Shown here: positions 31,219 through 39,920 of the stretch, piece by piece
Layout of the letters: every line of letters begins with the position of its first letter
Numbering within the stretch: the first letter of the stretch is position 1
NCBI GenBank assembly: GCA_004297725.1
Contig: SCUS01000052.1
Coordinates: 62,001-126,000, forward strand
DNA: 64,000 nt
DNA from: Myxococcaceae bacterium
Lineage (GTDB): Bacteria > Myxococcota_A > Polyangia > Polyangiales > Ga0077539
Direction of reading: 5' to 3'
Notes under the pieces: generated by a model
What the model was told of the DNA's origin: nothing
What the model saw: the letters and a program-made list of their open reading frames with translations, nothing else
Database searches by the model: none
Program-made: the position numbers and the translations under genes

Positions 31219-31243
31219 CGGCCGCTGACTCCTTCAGCGGCCG
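31219..31243. terminator. Perfect hairpin between secA and mutL
   Basis: A perfect 10-bp stem (31219-31228 with 31234-31243, arm CGGCCGCTGA) closes a 5-nt loop. It starts 17 nt after the secA stop, and its right arm contains the mutL stop codon. Position between convergent genes suggests bidirectional termination; a U-tract is absent. Confidence 0.65.
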
Positions 31244-33117
31244 ACCTTCCGCTCCAGCTCCCCCCATCGCAGCGTGTAGACCACCGGCCGCCCGTGAGGA
31301 CAGTGACCGGCGAAGTCCACCGTGTCGAGCGCCTGCAGCAGCGAGCGCACCTCCTCGGGGGCCATCTCGTCGCCGCCGCGCACCGAGCCGTGACAGGCCA
31401 TCGTCGCCAGCACCAGGTCGACGGCCTTGCTGAAGTCGTTGCCCTGCCGGGCGAGCTCGGCGATGAGGTCTCGGGCGAGCCTGCGAGGGTCGGCCCGCAG
31501 CAGCATCGCCGGAACCGCCCGCACCGCCACCGTGGTCGGCCCGAGCGGCGCGAGGTCGAGCCCGACGGACAGGAGCTCCTCCGCGCGCTCCTCGACCAGC
31601 GCGACCTCGTCGGCCGCGAGCTCGACCCGCTCGGGCACGAGCAGCGGCTGCATCGGGACGCTCCTCGCCTGGTACGAGCGCCGCAGCCGCTCGAAGGTCA
31701 CCCGCTCGGCCGCCGCGTGCTGGTCGAGGATCACCATCCCGCTCTCCCCCTCGCACAGCAGGAACATCCTCCGTAGCTGCCCGACGTAGCGAAGCGCCCC
31801 GAAGGTCGATCCGTGGAGCTCGCTTCGCACCGCGGCCGCGTCGACGGCCCTCCCCTCCCCCACCGCCGGGGCGACGCTCGCCCGGGCCGCGTCGGCGTAG
31901 GCGGCGGGCGGATAGGGGGCCGCGGCGAGGCGGGCCCACGGGTCGGCCGAGTCGGGGGCGGCGGTCACGAAGGCCGAGAGCACCTGCGCCTCCAACAAGG
32001 GCCGGACGGGCTCGTCGCGTGGGGGCGGCGAGGCGGTCGGGACAGGCAGCACGGGCGAGCTCGGGGTCTGCGCCGGGGGGCCGGGGGAGAGGTGCTCGGC
32101 CCAGAAGTCGCGAGGTCGGGTGGCGGCGTGGGCCCACGGTGCGCTGGCGGCGGCGTCCCGGAGGACGCTCATCACGGCCTCGAAGATGGCGCCCTGCGAG
32201 GCGAAGCGCACCTCGGTCTTCTGCGGGTGCACGTTGACGTCGACGTCCTCCGGGGGGACCTCCACCAGCACCGCCCCGGCGGGGTAGCGGCCGGACTCCA
32301 GGGTCGATCCGTAGGCCTGGGCCACCGCGCGCAGCAGCAGCCGGTCCTTCACGTGGCGGCCGTTGACGTAGAGCATGAGGTGCGAGGCGCCGCTGCGGGC
32401 CCGCTCCGGCGGACCGAGCAGGCCCACCACCCGCACCCTCCCTCGCGACCCGCGAAGCTCGGCGAGCGGCTCGTCGGCGAGCACCTCCCGCACCCTCGCG
32501 GCCACGTCCGAGTGCCGTAGAAACTCCCGGACCACCTTGCCGTCGCGGCGCACCACGAAGCGCACCTCGGGCTTCGGGATCGCGAGGCGCACCAGCCCCT
32601 CGATGCACGCCGCCCCCTCGGTCTGCGGGGTGCGCATGAACTTCCGGCGCGCGGGGGTGTTGTAGAAGAGGTCCTCGACGCAGACGGTGGTGCCCTCGGC
32701 GCAGCCCGCCGGGCGCAGCACCGCGGGGGCGCCGCCCTCCACCAGGGCCTCGCTCCCCTCGGCGGTGCCCCGGGCGCGGGTGGTCACCCGGGTGCGGGAC
32801 ACCGAGGCGATCGACGGCAGCGCCTCGCCTCGGAAGCCGTAGGTGCCGACCCCGACCAGGTCGTCCGCCGAGCGGATCTTGCTGGTGGCGTGGCGCAGCA
32901 GCGCGAGGGCCACGTCCTCGGGGCTCATGCCCCCCCCGTCGTCGGTGACCGCGACGCGCGCGAGCCCTCCTCCGTCGATGGACACCGTGATGGTGGTGGC
33001 GCCGGCGTCGAGGGCGTTCTCGACGAGCTCCTTCATCACCGAGGCGGGTCGCTCGACCACCTCCCCGGCGGCGATCTGGTTGGCGACCTCTGGCGGAAGC
33101 AAGGCGACGACTGACAC
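31234..33117 (-). CDS. mutL: DNA mismatch repair protein MutL
   Basis: MutL, 627 residues. The N-terminal GHKL ATPase has ELVENALDAGA, DDGGGMSPEDVA, GFRGEALPSIASV and GTTV-type loops. A Pro-rich linker leads to a C-terminal dimerisation domain carrying the metal-dependent nicking motif DQHAAAERVTFE (fits DQHA-x2-E-x4-E) and a C-P-H-G-R-P motif, so this is an endonuclease-proficient MutL. That is expected in bacteria that lack MutH. GTG start; TAGTTT ends 6 nt before it with no Shine-Dalgarno, suggesting a leaderless transcript. No mutS is in the window. Divergent from the Ser/Thr kinase operon. Confidence 0.97.
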   Translation of the reverse strand: MSVVALLPPEVANQIAAGEVVERPASVMKELVENALDAGATTITVSIDGGGLARVAVTDDGGGMSPEDVALALLRHATSKIRSADDLVGVGTYGFRGEALPSIASVSRTRVTTRARGTAEGSEALVEGGAPAVLRPAGCAEGTTVCVEDLFYNTPARRKFMRTPQTEGAACIEGLVRLAIPKPEVRFVVRRDGKVVREFLRHSDVAARVREVLADEPLAELRGSRGRVRVVGLLGPPERARSGASHLMLYVNGRHVKDRLLLRAVAQAYGSTLESGRYPAGAVLVEVPPEDVDVNVHPQKTEVRFASQGAIFEAVMSVLRDAAASAPWAHAATRPRDFWAEHLSPGPPAQTPSSPVLPVPTASPPPRDEPVRPLLEAQVLSAFVTAAPDSADPWARLAAAPYPPAAYADAARASVAPAVGEGRAVDAAAVRSELHGSTFGALRYVGQLRRMFLLCEGESGMVILDQHAAAERVTFERLRRSYQARSVPMQPLLVPERVELAADEVALVEERAEELLSVGLDLAPLGPTTVAVRAVPAMLLRADPRRLARDLIAELARQGNDFSKAVDLVLATMACHGSVRGGDEMAPEEVRSLLQALDTVDFAGHCPHGRPVVYTLRWGELERKVGR

Positions 33118-33152
33118 GGCTGCAAACTATCATGCGCGCGAGGTTCGTTCGA

Positions 33153-33182
33153 TTGACCCCCAAACCAGCGCGATGCTAGCGT
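33153..33182 (+). promoter_or_regulatory. Putative promoter of the Ser/Thr kinase operon
   Basis: TTGACC (33153-33158) and TAGCGT (33177-33182) are separated by 18 bp, giving a leader of about 36 nt to the kinase ATG at 33225. The opposing mutL -10 (AAACTA on the plus strand, 33124-33129) lies nearby, so the two divergent promoters share this 107-bp region. Confidence 0.42.
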
Positions 33183-33224
33183 CGCACGGCGCGGTTGGTG
33201 GTCGGTGGTCCGCGCGATGACCCC

Positions 33225-35387
33225 ATGAAGTTCTGCCCCAAGTGCAATAGCCAGTACGACGACGGCGTCGGCTTTTGTACGCGGGACGGTGGGCCCCTCA
33301 GACCCATGGCGGGAGGCAGCACCCTGAAGTCCCCCGGGATGACGCTCTCCTCGGGTCGAGGCTCGGCGCTGGGCGCCTCGGCGCTACGCACCGCCGGCCC
33401 GCCGCCGCGCGCCCCGCGCTCCAACACCTCCAACGCCGCGCTCGCCATCGCGCTCGACGCGATGTCCGACCACACGCCCGCCGATGGCCTCACCCGCGAG
33501 GTGGAGATCACCCCGCAGCAGCCGCAGTCGGTGCCCATGGAGGAGGACGTCGTCCCGGGCAGCGAGCTCGACCCCTACGCAGACAGCCCGACGCTGGCCA
33601 TCGCCGCGCCGGTGATCACGGTGAGCCATCCGCCCGACGGTCCTCCCCGGCCGAAGCAGCCCGAGGCGAAGGGATTCAACCCGGGACGGCCGGTGGCGGC
33701 GAGGCCCCAGACGGTCAACCTCGCGGCCGAGCAGGCGCCCCCCACGGAGAAGCCCGCGGCGGAGGAGAGCTACGACGAATCCGAGGAGCCCGACCTGTCC
33801 GGGCAGACCATCGCGGGCCGGTACCGGGTCATCCGCAGGCTGGGCGAGGGCGGGATGGGCGTCGTCTATCAGGCCGTCGATGAGCGGCTCGACAAGTCCG
33901 TCGCGCTGAAGGTGCTGAAGGAGGACTTCTCCAGGCGGCAGGACGTGGTGGCGCGCTTCACCCAGGAGGCCAAGTCCGCCGCGCGCATCAAGCACGAGAA
34001 CGTGCTCGACGTGACCGACTACGGAAAGACCGAGTCGGGCAGCTACTACATCGCGATGGAACTCCTCGTCGGCACCGACCTCGCCGACGTGCTCCAGAAG
34101 GGCGAGCCGATGACGGTCGAGCGGGCGACGGACATCGCCGTGCAGATCTGTCGCGCCCTCACGGCGGCCCACGGCCTCGGCGTGGTGCACCGCGACATGA
34201 AGCCAGAGAACATCTTCCTGTTGAAGAGCAACGACGGCCGCGAGGTCGTGAAGATCGTCGACTTCGGCATCGCCCAGATGAAGGACTCCGCCGGGGAGAA
34301 CACCCGCAAGCTCACCCGCACCGGGATGATCTTCGGCACGCCCGAGTACATGTCCCCGGAGCAGGCCTCGGGGAAGCCGATCGACCACCGCGTCGACGTC
34401 TATGCCACCGGGGTGATCCTCTACGAGATGTTCGCCGGCCGGGTGCCCTTCGAGGGTGACTCGTTCATGGGGGTGCTCACGCAGCACATGTTCGAGGCGC
34501 CTCCGGCCATCACCGACCTCAACCCCAACGCCGGCGTCACGCCGGAGTTCACGGCGGTGATCTTCAAGGCCCTCGCGAAGGACCCCAACCAGCGCTACGC
34601 GTCCATGGCGGAGTTCTCCGACGACCTGCTGCGCGTGCGCCAGGGCGCCCGGCCCGCGGCGCCGGTGGGGGACTACGTCGTCGGCAACGCGCTCCGTGGC
34701 CCGACGCCCGCGCCGCTGCTCAACGCCGCTCCCCCCGGATCGACCCCGAGCCAGGGCACCGCCCCGTGGCCTGCCTCGGTCGGGGTCGCCGGCACCATGG
34801 AGGGAGAGCGCCCCCGCAAGCGCTCGCTCGTCCCGGTCATCGCCGTCGCGGTGCTGCTCATCGGCGGCGCCATCGCGCTCGCGTTCTCGCTCGGCTCGCA
34901 GAGCAACCCCGCGCCCGTGTCGCCCCCCGCACCCGCCGCGGTCGTGCCCGCTCGCCCCAGGGTGACGCCCGCCCGCCCCGTTGCCCCGGCCGTCACCGCC
35001 CCCGCGGTCGTCGTCGCACCCCCGCCGCAGGTCGCTCCCACGCAGGTCGCGATGCAGATCGTCACCGACCCGCCGGGCGCCACCGTCCACGTCGAGCCCG
35101 TCTCCGGAGCGGGCGAGCGCTTCACCTGCGAGACCCCGTGCACCCGGCGCGTCGCCACGCACGTCCCGCTGCGGCTCACCGCGCAGCGCGGTACCCGCCG
35201 CGGCGCCATGACCATCGAGCCCACCGAGACGATGGCTCCGGTGCGTGTCACGCTCGACCCGGTGCCGACCCGCCGATCGCCCACCACCCAGCCGTCGAGC
35301 GGCGGTCGCCCCACGCAGCGCCGCTGCGGCGTGATGGACCCGGAGACGCAGCTCCTCATCCCGTGCTTCCCAGGCGGTTCCCATTGA
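33225..35387 (+). CDS. Ser/Thr protein kinase with zinc ribbon and PEGA-like tail
   Basis: Membrane-anchored eukaryotic-type kinase, 720 residues. An N-terminal zinc-ribbon-like knot (C4, C7, C18) and a long disordered Pro/Ala segment lead to the kinase domain (about 200-460). It has GEGGMGVVY (P-loop), the catalytic Lys in VALKVL, HRDMKPEN (322-329) and DFGIA (346-350), so it should be active. A single membrane span lies near 535-560. Outside it a Pro/Ala/Val linker precedes a C-terminal PEGA-like beta domain (TDPPGATVHVE). The start ATG (MKFCPKC) places the zinc ribbon at the N-terminus. Ten nt separate it from the next kinase gene, so the two are one operon. Target unknown. Confidence 0.93.
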   Translation: MKFCPKCNSQYDDGVGFCTRDGGPLRPMAGGSTLKSPGMTLSSGRGSALGASALRTAGPPPRAPRSNTSNAALAIALDAMSDHTPADGLTREVEITPQQPQSVPMEEDVVPGSELDPYADSPTLAIAAPVITVSHPPDGPPRPKQPEAKGFNPGRPVAARPQTVNLAAEQAPPTEKPAAEESYDESEEPDLSGQTIAGRYRVIRRLGEGGMGVVYQAVDERLDKSVALKVLKEDFSRRQDVVARFTQEAKSAARIKHENVLDVTDYGKTESGSYYIAMELLVGTDLADVLQKGEPMTVERATDIAVQICRALTAAHGLGVVHRDMKPENIFLLKSNDGREVVKIVDFGIAQMKDSAGENTRKLTRTGMIFGTPEYMSPEQASGKPIDHRVDVYATGVILYEMFAGRVPFEGDSFMGVLTQHMFEAPPAITDLNPNAGVTPEFTAVIFKALAKDPNQRYASMAEFSDDLLRVRQGARPAAPVGDYVVGNALRGPTPAPLLNAAPPGSTPSQGTAPWPASVGVAGTMEGERPRKRSLVPVIAVAVLLIGGAIALAFSLGSQSNPAPVSPPAPAAVVPARPRVTPARPVAPAVTAPAVVVAPPPQVAPTQVAMQIVTDPPGATVHVEPVSGAGERFTCETPCTRRVATHVPLRLTAQRGTRRGAMTIEPTETMAPVRVTLDPVPTRRSPTTQPSSGGRPTQRRCGVMDPETQLLIPCFPGGSH

Positions 35388-35397
35388 GGGCCCTGCG

Positions 35398-37149
35398 ATG
35401 AGCGAAGCCGCACAGCCGACGACGCCGACCGCTCCCCCGGAGGTGCTCCCTCGGCGCTTCGGCCGCTACACCCTGCTGCGACGGCTCGCCAGCGGTGGGA
35501 TGGCCGAGCTCTACCTCGCCCTGCATCGTTCGCTCGCCAACTTCGAGCGGCTCGTGGTCATCAAGCGCATCCTCCCGGAGCTCGGGCGCGACCAGTCGTT
35601 CATCACGATGTTGCTGCAGGAGGCGCGCATCGCGGCGACCTTCTCGCACCCGAACATCGTGACGACCTTCGACGTCGGCCAGGCCGAGGGCGAGTACTTC
35701 ATCGCGATGGAGCACATCCACGGCGAGGACCTCCGCTCGATCGTGCGCGCGATGCGCCCGAAGAACGTCAAGGAGTTCCCCCTGGAGCACGCGCTCGCCA
35801 TCGGCGTGGGCGCCGCCGCGGGCCTCGCGTACGCGCACGAGCAGAAAGACCTCCACGGCGTTCCCCTGGCCGTGGTGCACCGCGACATCTCCCCGCAGAA
35901 CATCCTCGTGACCTTCACCGGCGACGTGAAGGTCGTGGACTTCGGCATCGCCAAGGCCCGCCTCTCGCACGACGCCGAGGGCACCGTCGGCGGCGACACC
36001 GGCTTCACCTCCGGCGTGGTCGCCACCGGCCCGCTCCCCGACACCGGGGCCGGCAAGGTGAAGGGCAAGCTGCCGTACATGTCCCCGGAGCAGGCGCGCG
36101 GCGAGGCCCTCGACGCCCGCAGCGACATCTTCTCCCTCGGCATCATCCTCTTCGAGCTCTGCACCGGGCGCCGCCTCTTCCGCGGAGCCAACGACGCCGA
36201 GACGCTGCAGATGATCCTCGACGGGAAGTACCCCGACCCCTCGAGCGTCAGCAGGCGCGTCTCGCCCGCCCTCGGGGCGGTGATCTCCAAGGCCCTCGCC
36301 TTCGACCGCGACGACCGCTACGCGACGGCGCGCGAGCTCCAGTCCGACCTGGTGCGGGTCGTCCACGCCGAGCACATCGCGCTCTCCTCGGTCGCCTTCG
36401 GCGACTGGATGCAGATGCTCTTCGCCGAGCGCCTCTCCTCGCAGCAGGAGGCGCTCGCCCAGGGCAAGCAGCTCGCCGACGTGCTCGCCGCCGACGATCC
36501 CGACCCCGGGGACACCTCCTCGCGCTCGATCCCTTCGGGCTCGTCCGAGGGGGCCGCCGCGTCGATCCCTGCGCCGGCCCCGCACCCGGGCCACTCCCGC
36601 CTCACCGCCGCCCTGCTCGCCGTCATCGCGCTCCTACTGCTCGTCGTGGTCGCCGTCGTCGTGCTGCGCGCCCCGGCTCCCGCTCCGGTCGCCCCGGCTC
36701 CTTCACCCCCGGCGGTCACCGCGGCGCCGCAGCCCCCTCCGGATCCTCCGCCCGCTCCCGCACCGAGCGCGGTCGTGCCCGAGGCGCAGCCCCCGGCCGC
36801 TCCGCCGGTCGCCGCCGAGCCTCCTCCCGCCGTCGAGGCGCCGTCGGCGGCCAACGCCCGCGCCCACCGCTCGCACGACCGCTCGCACCGGACGACCACC
36901 GCCACCGCCGCCGCGACCACCGCACCGGCGGCGGTGGACAACACGCCCGGTCGGCTGACCGTCGGCGCGACCCCGTGGTGCACCGTCACCGTCGACGGCG
37001 TCGGCCGCGGCCAGACGCCGGTGGTCGGTCTCTCGCTCCCGCCCGGATCGCACCGCATCGCCTGCATCAACCCCGAGCGCGGCACCCAGGAGCGCTCGGT
37101 CACGCTGGCGCCCGGTCAAGACCTTCGCGTTCGCATCACCTTCCCGTAG
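35398..37149 (+). CDS. Ser/Thr protein kinase with extended activation loop and PEGA-like tail
   Basis: 583 residues. Kinase domain about 20-325: P-loop ASGGMAELY, catalytic Lys56, HRDISPQN (161-168, Ser in place of the usual Lys after HRD-I as often seen in myxobacterial kinases), DFG at 181-183 and SPE at 229-231. About 45 residues separate DFG from SPE, with a Gly/Thr-rich insertion (190-220), longer than the usual 20-30. A membrane span is at 402-424, then a Pro/Ala stalk and a PEGA-like domain (about 515-583). Second gene of the operon with the preceding kinase and the following flippase-like gene (gaps of 10 and 16 nt). Confidence 0.93.
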   Translation: MSEAAQPTTPTAPPEVLPRRFGRYTLLRRLASGGMAELYLALHRSLANFERLVVIKRILPELGRDQSFITMLLQEARIAATFSHPNIVTTFDVGQAEGEYFIAMEHIHGEDLRSIVRAMRPKNVKEFPLEHALAIGVGAAAGLAYAHEQKDLHGVPLAVVHRDISPQNILVTFTGDVKVVDFGIAKARLSHDAEGTVGGDTGFTSGVVATGPLPDTGAGKVKGKLPYMSPEQARGEALDARSDIFSLGIILFELCTGRRLFRGANDAETLQMILDGKYPDPSSVSRRVSPALGAVISKALAFDRDDRYATARELQSDLVRVVHAEHIALSSVAFGDWMQMLFAERLSSQQEALAQGKQLADVLAADDPDPGDTSSRSIPSGSSEGAAASIPAPAPHPGHSRLTAALLAVIALLLLVVVAVVVLRAPAPAPVAPAPSPPAVTAAPQPPPDPPPAPAPSAVVPEAQPPAAPPVAAEPPPAVEAPSAANARAHRSHDRSHRTTTATAAATTAPAAVDNTPGRLTVGATPWCTVTVDGVGRGQTPVVGLSLPPGSHRIACINPERGTQERSVTLAPGQDLRVRITFP

Positions 37150-37165
37150 TCTCCGCCGCCCTCTG

Positions 37166-38206
37166 ATGGCGTCCCTCCCTACAGCCACCTCTCCCATCGA
37201 TCCTCCCTCCGCCCCTGCCCCCTCCGCCGCGCGGCGCGCCTGGGAGGGATGGCCCGGTCGCGTGCTCCGGCTCTGCATCGCCGCGCTGCCGCTCTACTGG
37301 CTCTTCCGCCGCCTCGACTGGCGCGAGGTGCTGCACGAGGCCTCCGCGGTGGGGCCCTCGGGCATCGGCCTCGCGTTCGCGTGCGTGTTCGCCTCGGTGG
37401 CCATCGGCGCGGTGCGCTGGGGCGTGATGCTCCGCGCCTACGGGGCGACGGAGCTGCCGCCGCTCTCGACGATGCTCCGGCACAACCTCGTGGGGCTCTG
37501 GTTCAACCTGCTGCCGAGCGGCGTGGCGGGCGACGCCGTGCGAGGGCACCGGGTGCGCCGCCAGGCGGGCGGCCTCGCGACCTCCTACACGGTGCTCTTC
37601 GTCGAGCGCGTCTCCGGCCTGCTCGGCCTCTGCCTCATCGCCGGCGTCTCGATGCTCTCCCCGGTCTCCATCCGCAGCCACGCCGTCTCCTGGACCCTCG
37701 GCTTCGGCCTCCTCGGCGCCGCGGGCCTGAGCGCGCTGGTGCTGCTCGTCCCCTTCGCCATGGCCCGCCATCCCTCGTTGCGCGCCTACGTCGAGCGCGT
37801 CCCGGTGCTGGGGCCGATGCTCCTGAAGATCCCTCCCCCGCGCTCGCTGGGGGGCCCGCTGCTCTCGGTGCTCCTCTCGGTGTTCACGCAGGGCGCGCTG
37901 GTCGTGTGCGTCTACTTCCTGCTGCGCCCGCTCTCCCCGGTCGCCACCTTCGGCGTCTGCGCCCGCGTGATGCCGGCCATCATCCTGGTGACGTACATCC
38001 CCATCACGCCGGGCGGCCTCGGCCAGCGCGAGGCGGCCTTCACCGGGCTCTTCGGACTCGCCAACGTGCCGGGGACCATGGCCGTCGCCGCCTCGCTGCT
38101 GTTCTTCGCGGAGATCGTGGCGGTCTCGGTGCTGGGCGGCCTCTGCCTCACGGCCGAGCGCCTCGCCGCGGCGCGCGGCCGCCCGTGGGACCGCGATCAG
38201 AAGTAG
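37166..38206 (+). CDS. Flippase-like integral membrane protein (LPG synthase TM-region family)
   Basis: 346 residues with about eight hydrophobic segments. It matches the membrane part of lysylphosphatidylglycerol synthetase/AglD-like proteins (UPF0104): a G-A-x-R-W-x-x-x-L-R-A start, the LWFNLLPSGVAGDAVRGHR loop, SYTVLFVERVSGLLGL, and YIPITPGGLGQREAAFTGLF near the end. The family moves lipids or glycolipid precursors across membranes, and there is no aminoacyl-transfer domain here. The disordered Pro/Ser N-terminus (1-25) is cytoplasmic. Third gene of the kinase operon, which suggests kinase-controlled envelope lipid transport; that link is inference. Its last 10 bp overlap the convergent outer-membrane protein gene. 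Confidence 0.85.
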   Translation: MASLPTATSPIDPPSAPAPSAARRAWEGWPGRVLRLCIAALPLYWLFRRLDWREVLHEASAVGPSGIGLAFACVFASVAIGAVRWGVMLRAYGATELPPLSTMLRHNLVGLWFNLLPSGVAGDAVRGHRVRRQAGGLATSYTVLFVERVSGLLGLCLIAGVSMLSPVSIRSHAVSWTLGFGLLGAAGLSALVLLVPFAMARHPSLRAYVERVPVLGPMLLKIPPPRSLGGPLLSVLLSVFTQGALVVCVYFLLRPLSPVATFGVCARVMPAIILVTYIPITPGGLGQREAAFTGLFGLANVPGTMAVAASLLFFAEIVAVSVLGGLCLTAERLAAARGRPWDRDQK

Positions 38207-39012
38207 AACGTTCCGCCGCCGAGGATGCCGAGCAGTCCGCCCAGGCTCCCGGTGCCGTCGCCGTTGACGACGATGTGGTCGTAGCGGGCCGCGAGCTCGA
38301 GGGAGAAGGTCTCGCTCACCTCGATCTCCGCGCCGATGGCTCCGCCCACGGAGACGCCGGTGCCGGCGGACGCGGTCGTCGCGGTGCCGTCGCTGGTCTG
38401 CGCCAGGGCGCTGAAGGCGTCGATGAGCACCTCGACGTAGGGGCGGAGCGTCGCGCGAGGGCCCGTCCAGCGCAGCCCGGCGCCGTAGAAGACGGAGGAG
38501 CGCGCGCTGGTGGCGACGCTGGGGTCGCTCATGGCGTTGGAGCGAACGCCGAGCTCGGCGCGCACGCTGATGCCGCTGATGGTGGCCCAGCCGATGTGCC
38601 CGAGGCCCACGAAGCCGGTGCTCAGGTCCGAGGCGTAGTCGCCCGCGACGGGGATCGCCGCGCCGCCCTGCACGCCGACGAAGAGCCCCTGACGGCTCGG
38701 AGGAGGAGGAGGCGCGGGCTGGCGCAGGAGCATCGGCTGCTGGCTGACCACCACCGGCTGCTGCCGCCCCTGCACCACCGGCGGGGGGGTGTTGTACCCG
38801 GCCACCGGCGGAGGGGCGTTGTACCCGCCCACGGGCGGAGGGGCGTTGTACCCGCCCACCGGGGGCGGGGCGTCGTAGGCCGGGGGCGGCGGAGCGACCG
38901 GGGCGACGGGCGGCGGGGCGGGGTTGTTGAGCCGCGCCGGGTCCGCCGACGCCGCGAGGGGGCTGAGCAGGAGCGAGAGCGGGAGCAGGGAGCGGAGCGC
39001 GGTCTGACGCAT
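38197..39012 (-). CDS. Outer-membrane beta-barrel protein with Pro-rich repeat
   Basis: 271 residues. A signal peptide (cleavage near LAASA) is followed by a Pro-rich, proline/tyrosine repeat region (about 30-95). The rest is a beta-barrel-like half (about 100-271) with alternating hydrophobic strands (LFVGVQGGAAI, ISVRAELGVRS, LRPYVEVLID, FSLELAARYDHIV) and a terminal Phe (GGGTFYF), the usual outer-membrane insertion signal. Similar to OmpX/OprF-like eight-stranded porin-type domains; function unknown. It converges on and overlaps the flippase-like gene by 10 bp, and I see no hairpin at this junction. Confidence 0.82.
   Translation of the reverse strand: MRQTALRSLLPLSLLLSPLAASADPARLNNPAPPPVAPVAPPPPAYDAPPPVGGYNAPPPVGGYNAPPPVAGYNTPPPVVQGRQQPVVVSQQPMLLRQPAPPPPPSRQGLFVGVQGGAAIPVAGDYASDLSTGFVGLGHIGWATISGISVRAELGVRSNAMSDPSVATSARSSVFYGAGLRWTGPRATLRPYVEVLIDAFSALAQTSDGTATTASAGTGVSVGGAIGAEIEVSETFSLELAARYDHIVVNGDGTGSLGGLLGILGGGTFYF
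38791..38871 (-). repeat. Three tandem 27-bp units encoding a nine-residue Pro/Gly/Tyr repeat
   Basis: Units begin at 38791, 38818 and 38845, with a partial fourth at 38872. They encode the nine-residue P-P-P-V-G-G-Y-N-A type repeat in the linker of the outer-membrane protein. Differences between units are few, so it could vary in copy number. Confidence 0.88.
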
Positions 39013-39124
39013 GGCGCGCGGGATATCACGCATCCCCCGACACGCGAAGCGACCGGCCCCGGGGAGTACGCCGAGGCCGTGACGCGCGTCTCCCCGAACT
39101 GGCGTACTCGCGGGTCGACGCCCA

Positions 39125-39130
39125 TATAGT
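39125..39130 (+). promoter_or_regulatory. TATAGT -10 element just before a start codon
   Basis: TATAGT matches the sigma-70 -10 consensus at 5 of 6 positions and ends 8 nt before the ATG of the class II amidotransferase gene, which has no Shine-Dalgarno. No clear -35 is visible at 16-19 bp. Transcription would begin at or next to the start codon. Confidence 0.45.
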
Positions 39131-39138
39131 GCCGCGCG

Positions 39139-39888
39139 ATGTGCAGACTGCTGGCCGTGGTGACGGCCGCTCAGGTGGGGTGGCGGCAACGGCTGGTGGA
39201 CGCTCCCAGGGGGCTGCGGCAGCTCTCGCACGAGCACCCGCACGGCTGGGGCGTCGCGGTGCATACGAGCGTCGACGGGTGGAGCGTCGACCGGCGCGCC
39301 ACGCCAGCGTTTCAGGACGAGGGCTTCGCCGTCGCGGCCGATCGCGCGGGCACGGTGCTGCTCGCCCACGTGCGCCAGGGCACCGTCGGCGAGGTGTCGA
39401 CGCGCAACACCCACCCCTTCCGCCAGGGGCGCTGGGTGTTCATGCACAACGGCACCATCGAGTCGACGGCGTGGATGCGCGACCGCGACTCGATCCCCCG
39501 GCTGGAGCAGGTCGAGGGGCAGACCGACAGCGAGCAGCTCTTCGCCTGGCTGCTGAGCCGGCTCGACGCCGCGGGCCTCACCGACGAGCCCTGCACCGAG
39601 GCGACCGACCGGGTGCTCACCGCCTCGCTGAGAGAGGCCCGCACCACCCGCGGCAGCGGCGCCATCAACGTGGTGCTCTCCGACGGGCGAACGGTCTACG
39701 CGCACCGCTGGGGCCGCTCGCTCTTCCTGCGCGACGACGACCGATCGACGGTCTCCGTGGCCTCGGAGCCCGAAGACAGCGCGACCGGCTGGAGCGAGGT
39801 CGCCGAGGGGAGCCTGCTGCGCGTCGACCGCGATCCGTCTCCGCGCTGGAGGCTGCTCGAAGGAGCGATGGCCCCCCCGCGAGGTTGA
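39139..39888 (+). CDS. Class II glutamine amidotransferase (YafJ-like)
   Basis: N-terminal-nucleophile amidotransferase domain protein, 249 residues. MCRLLAVV places Cys2 at the mature N-terminus as nucleophile. HPHGWGVAV, LLAHVRQGTVG, NTHPF and FMHNGTIES are the family's substrate-binding and oxyanion segments. There is no second synthase domain, so it belongs to the stand-alone YafJ/EgtC/DUG3-like group. Members include peptidases for glutathione-type gamma-glutamyl bonds; the real substrate is unknown. The start is fixed by the catalytic Cys2 and by the TATAGT box 8 nt upstream (leaderless). It sits 32 nt before a penicillin-acylase family gene, another Ntn hydrolase. Confidence 0.9.
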   Translation: MCRLLAVVTAAQVGWRQRLVDAPRGLRQLSHEHPHGWGVAVHTSVDGWSVDRRATPAFQDEGFAVAADRAGTVLLAHVRQGTVGEVSTRNTHPFRQGRWVFMHNGTIESTAWMRDRDSIPRLEQVEGQTDSEQLFAWLLSRLDAAGLTDEPCTEATDRVLTASLREARTTRGSGAINVVLSDGRTVYAHRWGRSLFLRDDDRSTVSVASEPEDSATGWSEVAEGSLLRVDRDPSPRWRLLEGAMAPPRG

Positions 39889-39914
39889 ACCCCGCCTCGT
39901 CGGCGTGCTTCGAT
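39885..39914 (+). promoter_or_regulatory. Putative leaderless promoter of the penicillin acylase-like gene
   Basis: TTGAAC (39885-39890, overlapping the stop codon of the amidotransferase gene) and TTCGAT (39909-39914) are 18 bp apart. The -10 ends 6 nt before the ATG at 39921. No Shine-Dalgarno is present. Confidence 0.4.
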
Positions 39915-39920
39915 CGCACG

